A DNA stretch of 64,000 nt from Takakia lepidozioides (Eukaryota > Streptophyta > Takakiopsida > Takakiales > Takakiaceae), in contig CM060733.1 of assembly GCA_030704615.1 (NCBI GenBank), positions 59,146,001 through 59,210,000 on the forward strand, written 5' to 3'. The translations under genes and the position numbers were made by a program. This document shows positions 33,761 through 45,163 of the stretch, in pieces. The notes below the pieces were generated by a model that did not search any database, had not been told where the DNA came from, and saw only the letters and a list, made by a program, of their open reading frames with translations. Positions within the stretch are counted from its first letter, which is position 1; the number at the start of each line of letters is the position of its first letter.

Positions 33761-36700
33761 TCATGTGTGCAAGGGTCCAGGGACCTCATAAATCTCCCTT
33801 TCAGCTTTTGTCAGGCATTTTCTTTCACTCTGTTTGGCCCTTGGTCCACTGTTATCATAGCTAACACTATGTCTCTCCCTTCCTTCACTGATGAAACTGT
33901 CTTTAGCTCTCCTTCGTTCACTTGTTCTCGAATTGCGGTTTTCTGCTGCTTTACGGTTTTCTGCTGCTTTAAGCCATGCACTGAATGAAATACTCCCACG
34001 ACGCCTGCTCATCTGGGAGCTACTTCTGGCCTTTGGCTGAGTGGAGCTACTCCTGGCGGGCCGCACAGCTAAATGCAAACACTTCAGCCCTCCAGACGCA
34101 GTCTCTTTTTCCTGCCTTTCACTATCACCCAAAATACCTCCAATTGTTACCTTATCAGGTGGCGTTGCAGTCGAGTATCCAGTATACTGAGTTGTCAAGG
34201 CTGATTGTGCTGGTTTGCTGTGTCGTTTCACTTTCATCCCTTTGTGCATAAGGCAGCGCTTGCTTCCTTTAACAGGAAGAGCACTGCATGGCAGGCCATT
34301 GTCGAGCAAGACGCCACAGCGATCAATTGGTATATCCAGCTTTGTGAACTCGCAGTCTTTACCAGCCTTGCTTCCAACAGTTGGGAGCTGAGGACGAAAT
34401 CTGAATAGTGTACAAACCTTCGAAGCTGTAAAATGTTCACTATCTTCCTTTGGCCTTTTTACAGCCACATTAATACCCACTCTCTTGCTCTCAAAGAGAA
34501 AGCAGTTGTTTCCAAAGGAAACTCCCCAACATGATGTCTTATCAGGAGGATCCCCCGTGACAATCTTGGCAAGTACATCCTGGGACCGCCGGGTACGTCC
34601 ATCCCCACTTGTGTTCCAAGCGTAGTCAAACACTGCCAGCAGCTCTGATTCCACTTGGACTGCTACAGCCTTGCTGTCTGTCTGTAGAACAAGGTAGGGA
34701 CAGAGCGGCTATCAGTGGGCATCAAACCCCGAGGACAGGGCACAGCATGCATGATACATGCCTATACAAAATTCTTATGCATGAAGGTAATAAAATGTAC
34801 AGCTTCCATGAGATCAAGTGAACTGTAGGATACGTCACCATTTGGCAGAAATAAGTTACAGGGTGGAAAGCCATGGTCCAGGAAATTCCAAGGTCCTCCA
34901 CCAACCATATCAGCAAGTACATGTAGGTCCTTTCATCTTACTCTTTCCTTCACCTCAAACATCCACGAAATCTTTTTGCTCTTCAAGAGCGCCATCTACT
35001 ACTACAGGTTAAAGATCCTGCACTACCCACTCTGTCAGCTCAAAAGATTACCCAGGTTGCAGTCTGAAGCTGGTACAATTTATGATTTATACAACTTGAA
35101 GGTCGCCAGAATGACTGAAAAAACATACTGGAGACCACCAAGGTCTGCATGCAGAAGCTGGGCCACAAATAGCTCAAACAAACATCAAACACTCAATCAT
35201 GAGTACTAGACACTCAAACATTCTAGTTTCCCATAACTAGGTGCTTTATAAATTTACTTACAGCTGCCCACCGAAACGCTACAGAACAGCCAAGCGCGAA
35301 CACCTCCGAAAACAAGCCCGGGCCTCGAGGAGATGGAGGAGGAGATGGTTTTCCCCTATGCTCATTGCACGTTCCTGTTCTTCTTTCATTGCCCTGGTTT
35401 TGCAGCTCAGTTTTCCAGCTGCTGCTTACTGCTTCGTTCTTGACCACAAAGAGTCTCGTGGACCTGCAACCAAGAGAACATTATACTTGTCAAAGAAGTC
35501 CCATGGATGTGTCCATATCTGCAAGCAATCTTGAGTGGTGGTACAAGAAAATGTGAAAGGACCCGAAGTGCAGACTCCAGAAGTCAAGTTTATTTGACGA
35601 TATTTAATCTACTGAGAAGCCTGGTATGTTCGAAATCTACCAAGCAGTTCAACACTTCAGCAGTTCAAATGAACACATGAACTACCCATCTTGACATGCC
35701 AAACCCTGAACAAGCCAATGATAGCTGGAAACCAATTTCCTTAAATTTGTCTACCTTTGTTTCTTTCTCAAGAGGCTCAATTGAGAATGACAACCTCCTT
35801 TCACCATCCCATCAAGATCAATCAAAGCTAGCAGCTGGAAGACAATGCCGCAGCTGCCATGGATAGAATGGATTCCAAGTACTGGAGTACATGCCCAATG
35901 TGGTCAGCGGTTGGCTTTCAGCAAGAGTTTTCCCACCTTCCAGTTTAACTAGGAGGGAAGAAGCTTCTCTGTGGTATGCAGATTCGTTGTAACAGGGAAG
36001 TCCAGTTGACAGAACCCCCAGTACAAAGCCTTTTCAAGAGGTCCTACGTAACATGATGAGACAATTCTTTCGCTATCTCGGGATAACCCTTGTTGTACTT
36101 TCATGAGCCTCTCTTCTCTTCATGCTGTGTTGCAACCCTATGTCTCTGTTTCTCAAACGTGACTCATAATTTGTCCACAGATTTCTTTCAATGCATGCAT
36201 TCCAAGTGCATTTGTGCAGACTGAAAGTCGAATTTGCATTCGAACAGCGAGACTAACCTGGAACCTTCGAGATGCGCACCAGCCTGGCCATAGCGCTCAA
36301 GCCTTTCTCGAATGTTATCCGCCTGTCCGACATACACCACCACCACATCCTGCTGCCTGAGGTGGCGAGAGTTTTGACCCTGCTGAGCTGGTAGCCAGGA
36401 TGGCGCTGTCACTCCCAGCTCATACACACCTGCCCCAAAGTCACTGGCCGGGAGTTTGTGGAGGCGGTATCGTTGGGCACCTTCTTTGCCTGAAGCATGC
36501 TCCTTCCAGTCTGAAGGCCCCACGAGTATCTGCGTGCGAAGGGCGAATACCTACTAAGACTAACGGACTTCGAAAACATACTTACAACCCCCTCAGGTCA
36601 ACTTTCAAGATTCCCTGTGCCCAGGCGGTACACACAGTGCGAAGTACCCTCTTGTGGGGAAGTGGGCTCTTTAATTACTCCATGGCCGGACAAGAGACAA

Positions 36701-37351
36701 CACAAGTACAGTGGAGAGAGATAAAGAGAGAGGTCCCCTAGATATATAACCATTGGCCCTCACTTCGTATTCGGACTGGAGATTGCAGTCTCTCCGAACT
36801 ATTGTGAGTCCTTGTCATAGTGTATTGACTGCCTACAAGAGCCCTGGCACACTCTTGCTGTATACTACATGGATTGTACGCCGTCGGCATGCAAGGAAAA
36901 TACTGACATAGGTGAGTACTAGTCACAGTTCATGCTTCAGCGTGACAAATGAGATTCCGTTGCAAGCGTTGCCTGAGTCAACTGTCTGAGTTAGACAAGT
37001 ATAAATTCAGTTGGTGCTGTATGCTGGAGGCCAAGGAGTACACGGCAGGTACACGGCCTACACGCAATGCATTGGCACACCAAACGTTTTGGTGGTTGCA
37101 GCGGAGACCCCATCTAGAGCACTCCGGGATGGAAAAACAACTTCAAACATCGATTTAGTGGGCAAATCTATCGAAAGAGACGTCAGACAGAGACAAGGTA
37201 CTGCAGGTACCTTCCAATTAGAGAACCTTTTGTCATGTTTGACATAATTGCAAGCTTCTCTCCTCCATCGTTCTCGTTCGCCTGGACGCCCACGGGGGCT
37301 GGCCACTGATGTGGCCTGCTCTGGACTGAAGCTCACAGAAACCAATCCCAT
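33761..37351 (-). CDS. ET: EFFECTOR OF TRANSCRIPTION (ET) family protein
   Basis: Four exons, complement of 37351-37211, 36529-36258, 35463-35262 and 34681-33761, sum to 1,536 nt (511 residues plus stop). All introns are GT-AG and all phases agree. Exon 1 ends YVKHDKRFSNWK; exon 2 gives ILVGPSDWKEHASGKEGAQR and a GIY-YIG-type nuclease core (GVYELGV at 81-87, VVYVGQADNIRERL at 111-124); exon 3 ends GLFSEVFALGCSVAFRWAA; exon 4 starts TDSKAVAVQVESELLAVFDYAW and carries the ET zinc motif C327-x9-C337-x10-C348-x2-H351-K. ET proteins (barley HRT, Arabidopsis ET1/ET2) are plant-specific nuclear regulators linked to gibberellin-responsive expression; ET2 is reported to have a DNA-nicking GIY-YIG-like domain. 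Here only one ET zinc motif is present, fewer than in the seed-plant proteins I recall. The start ATG at 37351 is chosen because it opens the exon frame; an upstream in-frame extension lacks ATG. Confidence 0.9.
33811..33999 (-). repeat. Short internal duplication in ET last exon
   Basis: Near 33943-33972 the plus strand has the 15-bp unit CGGTTTTCTGCTGCTTTA-like text twice in tandem (encoding ENRKAA twice). The change is in frame and lies in the basic, Ser-rich tail, so it does not disrupt the protein. Confidence 0.7.
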
Positions 37352-39671
37352 CCCTGGTGCGAGCCCTAGCTTGCAATATGAGTTGGTCCACCTTCGGTAC
37401 CTCAGGATTTCCAAGTTCACTTTATTCAAAAATAGTGTTCACGGATTCACATAGCTAGATTGATAGTGGCCCAACCAGACCTGGAACTGAAGTAGCCTCA
37501 ACTTTCTGTTCCGAGCTCAGCAAGCTGCTCAACGACGTACACATAGATGCAAAGTAGTGCTCATGAATGCACCAGCTGGAAGGTCGGATCTCAGTTAACC
37601 AGGATTCCTGCTTGGCCGTAAATATTGTCACGAGTTTGAATTAGGCAACTTTCTGAGTCCATCAAATTTGATCCGTGACCTGACGAGACTTAGCCATGTA
37701 ACAGGAGGACTCCGTAAACCGAAACGGCCTCTTTCATTTCATCATGTACTTCAAATCCAGCTCTTACAAAGTCTCACTTGTAAACCTGGACATAAAACCG
37801 AGATAAAAATCCAGGCTCACCATAATCTAGGGGAAGAGAGTGTCTGGTCACCGAGGGCATGTCGCGAGTATGGACCCAAGTAAGCTCAGGCATTGTGCCA
37901 TATCGATGCTTCCTCCATTTCCTCCGTGAATAAAATAGTGATCTCTCTCTCATCTCTCTCTAGCCCTCTCTATCGCAACCTGTATCTCTACATACGTTAC
38001 ATACTCGACAAACTACATAATTTCCTCCGAGCTTCAAAAGACAACTTCGCTTCGCCCTAGTCTCAACAATATCTGCAGTCCCCTCTAGTCTTTCTCTCAC
38101 CTGCAAGTCCTGCTGTAACATCCTCCAGACAAACCGACTATAGAGTCTTTCAGAAACTTTTCAAGACCAGCACAATCACTCTCCCATCATCCTTCATCAT
38201 ACACAGTTCAGCTACCTCCTCCTCCCCATTAGATTACACAGACAATGGAAACAAGATGCCCAACTTAGAGGGGACTTAGAGCCACTTAATGAATGTCCGC
38301 CCAACTTCCCCAGCTGGCTCCATTAAGTCTAGCTAGACAGAATTGCAGCAACAAAAGTACTGAAGCGAGGACTTATAAACAAGACAGGCCCAATTGAATC
38401 TCCCTCGCATTCCTCTCTCTCTCTCACAATCGTCGTCGCCTGCAGCGCAAAGGAGATGGCGAGAATCCGACCACGTCACGCCCCGGGTAGACCCGCCCGC
38501 TGCACCCGGACCCTGCCCGGGCCAAAGCCTCGTCCCGAACCCACGAACCAAGCCACGTTCTTCGTTCGTCCATATCTTCGCCTGGTCGACACGGTCTCCG
38601 TCGACGAGCGCCGTCCTTGTCGTGGTTCGTCGCCACCGAGCCTCAGGCTCGGTGCCACGACAGCAACGCGCAGCACTCCGATTGGGCGCGCGTGATTCAT
38701 GTGCCCTCGGCGGCCCGTGCACTGTTTATTTCGCGGCTCCACTTCCCGGGCACTTTTTCCTTTCTCGCAATTATGATTATTATTATCCATTTTGAACTTA
38801 TTGTAAAATACACAGCGCCTACATTATCTTAAGCTCCCGTCAATGAATGAACATTACTGTTCACCACCTGGCCAACGGACGTGGATGATATACTCATCCT
38901 CCCCCGTCCTAACACAGATGAATGAAAGCATCTCCCTGGATGAGGCTAGACATGATCAGGAAGAAACGTCCAAACTTTAAGACGCGCAATTATCCGCAAA
39001 TTAATAATACTAATTAATTAAATGGCCATCCACGGTAGCTGATTTAATGCGCTTGTCCAAAGTTCCGAGTATCGGGGGCATGCAAAATATTTTCTCTGTC
39101 GCCACATCTCTAATTTTACGTAACTTATATTGTGTCAGTATAGCCAAGGTTTAGCCATGCTTAACCATGTTTAGCCAGGCGATTACACTTGGGGCCGAGA
39201 AACTTCGACGCGTGCGCTGAGAGAGAGAATATTCTGTTTGTGGGGAGCTGGACTTAAACCCTAGAGTGAGAGAGAGACAAACCCCATCTCTGTTCTGTCG
39301 TCTCCATCTCTCTTGTGTCGTCGCCATCTCTCGGGGCCTTGCCATGTGATTGCGGAGTGTGCGAGGGTGTGGTTGCTGGAGTGCATTGGTGGGGCTGGGA
39401 GCCAAGGATTTACGCTGAAGCAAGCGCAGAGGGGGGAGAATTGCACGGCAATTCAGACTAGGGGGGCCTGTGTGGAGTCTTGGGCTTCGATTCTAGGGTT
39501 GAGATAGATAGGGTTGGCGGTTGAAGCTTTGGATGTTTGGAAGGAATTTTGGACCTCTGTGAGAGTGGATATCATTTTTTTGGGGGGGTTTGAGATACGG
39601 AAGCGCTTGAGAGGTTGCGATATCAGGGGCTGTGCGACAAGAAAGGAAGAATAAGGGGGGAAGAAAGGGCG
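37352..39671. other. Intergenic; G+C-rich island and 5' leader of next gene
   Basis: 38440-38720 is G+C-rich and open in several frames on both strands without a domain; it could be a promoter-like island. A telo-box (AAACCCTAG) sits at 39256-39264, 416 bp before the candidate start at 39672, in a stretch rich in GAGA and TCTC repeats that fits a 5' leader. No other gene was recognised. Confidence 0.4.
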
Positions 39672-41250
39672 ATGCAATTGGAGCTACGTCTTCTTCTTGC
39701 ACTGCGCTCCTCTGTCGCTGTGCTGCTGGTGGCCGCCTGCATATCTGTTGGTAAGTCATGGTTGCTAACGGACGAGTTTGGGTGTTCTCCGCACGTGGAT
39801 GGAACAGTGAGGAATTTTTTTGTATGTCCGCACACGGTTCATCATTGCTGTCAAGGAAATATAGAACAAGAGAGGGGCGAGGGCGCTGGCCTGAGTATAA
39901 ATGGTTGCGTCTAATTCAAGGAAGGGGGAGTGGGAGGGAAAGAGGGGAATCTTACTACACTGTTGCGCCGAAACAGGCACGAAGCAAGACTGATAATTAA
40001 CGGATTTGTTGTATGATGTCCGCATGCTTCCATGGGTATTATGATTGTTTTCTAGGCCAATTGTTTTGGATGGGGGAAGGAAGGGAGAGAGGGTAGCTTA
40101 CTTCATTGTAGCTTTGGAACGGAGAGACCTAACATATTGAGAAACACACATGCAGGAATTGCTGACTTTGAGTTTGCGGAAATTGAAATTCGGTTAATTC
40201 ATTGTTTCTTCATACTGACCATTTAAGAGACAATCGACTAACCATTTCAAACCACCAATTTGGCCTTCTCACAGCTCTAGCTTCTGGTGGGAGAATCTAG
40301 GTTTCTATCATACCGAGATTAGTTTCCTGAAGACCCAAAATGTCCCATGCACACTTATGGTCCTTTTACTATTGAACGCCCAAGCTAGTGTTATAGTGAA
40401 TGGATGGATGGATTGGTGTTTGAAATATTCATTCTAGGGGTATCATCAGATGAACAGAGTGTACCGCCGTCTAATTAAGCCAAAATTATAACCCGGAGTG
40501 ATGGAGGATTTAACTTAAGGAATGACACTACCGGTATAACAAGCTCTGTAAGAGAATGACAAGTCTTTTGTCAGCGGCCTTGGTTTTTGATTGGAAACTG
40601 TATACCACCAGGCAGACGCCGGTCTGTGTGTTTGTTTAAGATGTGCTTGTCCTGATGTGGTAAACACGGACCTTTCATTAACCATATGTCTTCCTGTGAC
40701 AGTTGTTTCATCCATACTGTTACCTACCTAATAACCTTTGGATCTTCTGGAAGCTTGTTGTTGGGTGCTCTGTACTGAAACTGATGTGGGAAATTTCTGT
40801 GCACTTCCACCTTTTTACCTTGTTTGTCTTGTGTTGGGAATCTGATTGTATTTTTTTCATGCTTGCATTCCAAGGGACGTGACTGTATATTCGCTTAAAG
40901 GAGTTGTTATGGTGGCAGGATGGTATGCAGTATGGAAGCTAGTGTTGGTGCATATCCCACTGGTGCAAGAGGTGTGTGGGTTGCGTAAGAAGCCGCCACG
41001 GCCCAAGCCTGCTCCCCGCCGCCTTGCTAACCTGTACCCTAGAACACGCTCTCCCCCTTCCTGCAGGTTTTCCCCCCTCCCACTCTTTAAATGGTTCCTG
41101 CATCATGTCTTGTACATTCCCTCAGTATTGTTGTCAACAAGCTTCTTGTCTCTCTCTAGGGATTGTACCCCCTTGGTTTGCTTCTATTTCTTTAGGGTCC
41201 CACAGTGGAGTTTTCCGCTCTCGCTCGTCTCTCTGTCTCTTTTTTGTTGA
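39672..41250 (+). CDS. Putative small membrane protein, two exons
   Basis: Exon 1 (39672-39750) starts at ATG with MQLELRLLLALRSSVAVLLV, very hydrophobic, and ends at a consensus donor (G-GTAAGT). Joined to an acceptor at 40900/40901 (TTAAAG-G) the frame continues without a break: ISVG then VVMVAGWYAVWKLVLVHIPL, then a basic, Pro-rich segment CGLRKKPPRPKPAPRRL. This gives one long or two short membrane spans followed by a cytosolic basic tail. The acceptor is weak and the 3' end is uncertain: without another intron the frame runs to the stop at 41250, but the last part is low-complexity, and a donor CAG-GTTTTC at 41064 could end the exon. I do not recognise the family. Confidence 0.4.
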
Positions 41251-43459
41251 TAGTGCAAATCCTGGAAGTCACTGACTAACAGGCACCATAAGCACAATGT
41301 TGGCTGTCGGTTGTGCTGGAACCAAGAGTGTCCTGTCCTGGTTCGGGTTCTTTCGTAAAACTTGGCCTGCAACTTGATTGCAAGCACAGGCAGAGAGCAT
41401 TAAGAGGAGGAAGGATGAGTCCTACTATATTAACCCCATAGTCTTAAAATCTTTGTGGGCTTTGGTTTAGTATCTGAGTAGAACCTGCTTTCAATAAATG
41501 CTCCAGCTGGTATTAGTGATGGTGCCCGAACGGAGACAGAGGCCAAGCATTATGTATGGAGGGAACTGAAAAAGCTCCTGGTTTGGATTGGTAGTGGGGT
41601 TTTGGCCAAAGTTCACTTTGTAGTTCTTACCTTCCCATGTGTTTACTTCCCATGTCACTGTAACATCCCTAGCAGACTCTGCCTGCAACAGATGTGCTAA
41701 TAATTCGATTTAGTTAGAAACCTACCGGTTTGGATTGGGACGCAGGTTTGGGCATGTACAGAAATGGGAATGCAAATCTCCCTTTAGTTCTATGTATTTT
41801 CTTGCCTCTTCATTTAGACTTATTCGGCCAGCTTTGATATAGGAAGTAAGCCCCATCTTAGTTGTGGATAGTTGCCAGTATACCTGTGCAAAGTTTCCCT
41901 TAGAAGCTGGATGAATACTCACACCTGTGCAATAGAGGGATAGCTTTGGCAGGCTTGATTGAAAAAAAAAGTCGTTTTCTATAAGGAAAGTTCGATGTGG
42001 TTCCAAGAGTGTTTTTCTGGGCTGGACTAAGACATTATTTTTGGTGGATGCCAGGTTACTGAGCTCAGATTCTTCAACCAGTGATGTTCACAAGAAAGAG
42101 CACGAGCCGTGATACTTGAGTGTCTGGAAACATCGGCGAACATGCCTTGAAGTCCAGTTGGTGCCACACTGGCTTTTCCCTAAGACATTGTATTTGGTGG
42201 ATGCCAGGTTACTGGGCCCAGATTCTTCAACCAGTGAGATTCACAAGAAAGAGCACAAGCTGTGATACCCGAGTGTCTGGAAACATAGGCGAAGATGCCT
42301 TGAAGTTCAGTTGGCGGCACACTGGCTTTTCCCAGGCCAGTAGTGTCTACATTTTAGTTTCCTCCTGGACATATCCAATTCACATTGTGAAACAATGTAC
42401 ATACCCGCAACCTAACCCCTCCTCCAGTCAAAACACCATGGCTGCAGAGGATCTAACATGACCCCTCCTTCCCTTCTCCTTCAGGGGATTTGTAATAGCT
42501 ATACATATCATGCTCCCTTTGCATGATGAGGGGATGTTATGAAAATCCATCCTCAGGGTTCAGAGATTGTAACATGATTTTTAGTTGACATAATGGCATG
42601 TACAAATGTAAAGTATTGTTTGATTTGATTGTTGACAATAAAGATTCACAGGCATATGGCCCTGTTGCAGAGGGAAATGCCCTCTCTGCGGCAGGTGGGA
42701 TGCCAGCAAGTATTCGACAACATCTTGTCTCTGCGTTCTCCCCCATGGCATCATCTTGCACCTATTTTCTGAACACTCCAATGCCCTAACAACCAAGGCG
42801 AGCCCTTCCCTGGTATTTTGGGTTATAAATTGTACACTCCATTGTTTTACTAAGTATGCCTTGCTGCAAAGGAGGGCCAGCTGCTGCAGATTGCATTGAA
42901 GAAGACCAACATGGTCAGGCTTTGAACAAACATACATTGTATCTATATTCTTTCAAGATTCGAAGAGCACAAGTTCTTTGAATGCTGCAACAGCAGCTGC
43001 CTGAGAAAACCAACTCATCTATCATGTTTGTTGTCAAGCATTGTGTTGTTTGTCTCTACACGGATCTGCTCTCGGCCTGCAGTCATCTGTCTTACATGCA
43101 CATACATCTCCTTTCCTAAGTAGCACGGGGTCCTCGAGCCTATCATAACAACATAACAACTCCCCGTTCATATCCACCCCAGGCTGATCGCACATGTACC
43201 AACAGCCCTCCGTGAGATAGATTTCTCTGCACACAAATAAGGTTGTGCTCCCACGGCATAGATTGTGAGAGGGAGAGAGGACCAAGAGCTCGATCTGCTA
43301 CATAAACAAGTCAGGTCGATCGCCTACATTGAAATTAAGAGGGATGAGTGCCCATCAAAATCACACCCAAGTCACAGCCGCTGCACCATGGAACCTTATC
43401 ATGGTTTATATCTGCAGAGATGTTATGCATTGTGTTCGAGGAGAGACAAAGCCATGTGA
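41251..43459. other. Intergenic with a 153-bp duplication
   Basis: No gene recognised. Contains the tandem duplication listed next. Confidence 0.45.
42027..42336. repeat. Tandem duplication of 153 bp
   Basis: Two adjacent copies starting at CTAAGACATT (42027 and 42180), each containing GGTGGATGCCAGGTTACTG and AGATTCTTCAACCAGTGA. About 90 percent identical by eye. Confidence 0.92.
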
Positions 43460-43575
43460 CAACACGCCGATTGAGTCTAGATAAGGCAGGAAGCTCGCAG
43501 GAAGCTGGAACCATAGCTTTTTGTGTTACAACTTCCTGCGAGCTTCCTTCCTTACCTAGACTCATCGGCGTGTTG
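43460..43575. ncRNA. Long near-perfect hairpin, candidate MIR precursor or foldback element
   Basis: Left arm 43460-43504 and right arm 43532-43575 are reverse complements over 45 and 44 nt, with one single-base bulge and two mismatches; the loop is 27 nt (43505-43531). The size and pairing fit a young plant microRNA precursor. They also fit a small foldback transposon. The arm cores are CAACACGCCGA, GAGTCTAG and GGAAGCTCGCAGGAAG. I do not recognise a known mature microRNA. Which strand would be transcribed cannot be told from the sequence. Confidence 0.45.
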
Positions 43576-44614
43576 GACTTTTTCACGTAGGGACCCTTGC
43601 TCTGCCTGGAAATCCGAATCTTAGAAACCTTCAACATCTAAATGTACTCTAGACTAAATATCAAAGCGAGATGATGCTGAGCCTAGGCTGTTTAAGTCCA
43701 GGGAACACAAACTATATGTTCTCGATTTGAGTCTTCTTCGTGATGGATCCTCGAGATATGCTCTCGAGTCTGGACACCCGCTATTCACACCACACTACCA
43801 ACTGTTTCATTTTCGTGCAGGGACGGTACCATGCCCGGCTGCTGCTGTTGTGAGAGAGTGATCACACAGCCCAACTTACAGCTAACCGACGGGATCGAGT
43901 GCTACCTAGCTCCACGACTTTGCAACACTGAATATAGAACAGTGTCTGCAATAACTGTTTGAGCGTTATGGGAGTTGTGGCGCCCCGAAAGTGAAGGCAC
44001 CGTTCTGCCGTAAATGCGTTCGTAACTAACAACTCCTGTTTGCAGCCCATTCATCATCAGTTTGGACACTCATCAACACGATCCTCATAACCCAGTCTGC
44101 GCAGTGGCGCACTATGTGCCTGCATGTGAGCGTTATCAGAAGTTGTGGAGCCTGGAAACAAGTAAAGGCAGCAGGCTGCAGTAAATGCGCACTACGGCCT
44201 GCGTGAGTGCAGACCGAACGTCCAGCGAATCCCTCGCTGCACATGTTGACTTTGGGGCACTGCTCGTCAGAGAGATCTAGATCAATGGATAGAATATTCT
44301 GCTTCTACCTTGAGCTTCCCAGTTGGAAGTCTGATGGCATGTTCCAGTACTGCTGAGAAGATGCCTGTTTGGGGATGGAGTATCCCGTGAGCATTCATTA
44401 ACCCAGCTGGAGTAGATGGAGTAGATCCAGCTTTGCGATCCGGATCGAACATGATGAAAGAAGCAAGAAACCTGCCTATATTTTGTGCCACCCTTCACTC
44501 TTTTCAATCCAATTTTCCCGCCTCTCTATTCACAGTCCTGGCTCGCTCTCCAATCTGAGAGAGGCAGGATAAGTATAGCAGAGGTGAGAGGAAGGGTTTT
44601 TGCAAGCTTGGAAC
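43576..44614. other. Upstream region of the extensin gene
   Basis: No recognisable gene. A minus-strand frame at 44282-44491 (SFIMFDPDRKAGSTPSTPAG and on) is open but unassigned. Confidence 0.4.
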
Positions 44615-45163
44615 ATGGCGGCGCTAGCTAGCGAGCGCGTCTTGACATGGCTGCTGGTGGGTGTGCTTGGGAGCGTTCTCATTGCTGGTAGCGAAGCTCG
44701 ATTGGACCTGGACACAAGGAAGCTCTGGGGATACTCCAGCAGTCCCCCTCCTCCATCTTCGCCATACTATTACACATCTCCTCCCCCACCTTCTCCTTCC
44801 CCACCACCTCCCTATGTGTACTCCTCTCCCCCGCCGCCTCCCTACGTCTATCCCTCTCCTCCTCCCCCATCTCCTTCCCCGCCTCCTCCCTACGTCTATC
44901 CTTCCCCTCCTCCCCCATCTCCTTCCCCGCCTCCTCCCTACGTCTATCCCTCTCCTCCTCCCCCATCTCCTTCCCCGCCTCCTCCCTACGTCTATCCTTC
45001 CCCTCCTCCCCCCTCTCCTTCACCACCTCCTCCCTACGTTTATCTCTCACCTCCTCCCCCTCTACCCTCCCCACCGCCTCCATACGTCTATCCCTCTCCT
45101 CCTCCCGTGTACTACTCTCCCCCAGTTCCTGTCACTTATCCCCCCCCACCTTCCGGTTACTAG
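44615..45163 (+). CDS. Extensin-like hydroxyproline-rich cell-wall protein
   Basis: 182 residues from ATG 44615 (in-frame TTG upstream is not used). Residues 1 to about 28 form a secretory signal (TWLLVGVLGSVLIAG, then SEA). The rest is almost only Pro, Ser, Tyr and Val: SPPPP blocks, which are the usual sites of prolyl hydroxylation and Ser/Hyp arabinosylation, alternating with YVY, the tyrosine cross-link motif of extensins. The central repeat is YVYPSPPPPSPSPPPP (16 residues, 48 bp) about five times. The protein is short compared with classical extensins. It is secreted and should be cross-linked in the wall. No intron is needed and the frame is undamaged. Other open frames here are shadows of the biased composition. 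Confidence 0.92.
   Translation: MAALASERVLTWLLVGVLGSVLIAGSEARLDLDTRKLWGYSSSPPPPSSPYYYTSPPPPSPSPPPPYVYSSPPPPPYVYPSPPPPSPSPPPPYVYPSPPPPSPSPPPPYVYPSPPPPSPSPPPPYVYPSPPPPSPSPPPPYVYLSPPPPLPSPPPPYVYPSPPPVYYSPPVPVTYPPPPSGY
44835..45085 (+). repeat. 48-bp coding repeats with 96-bp higher order
   Basis: Copies of TACGTCTAT + C/T-rich 39 bp. Successive copies alternate between CCCTCT and CCTTCC after TAT, so the real amplification unit appears to be a 96-bp pair. Confidence 0.85.

Noticed and set aside
38333-38832. G+C-rich region open in all frames (70-133 codons)
   Set aside because: High G+C removes stops by chance; no frame shows a domain, signal or splice-consistent boundary.
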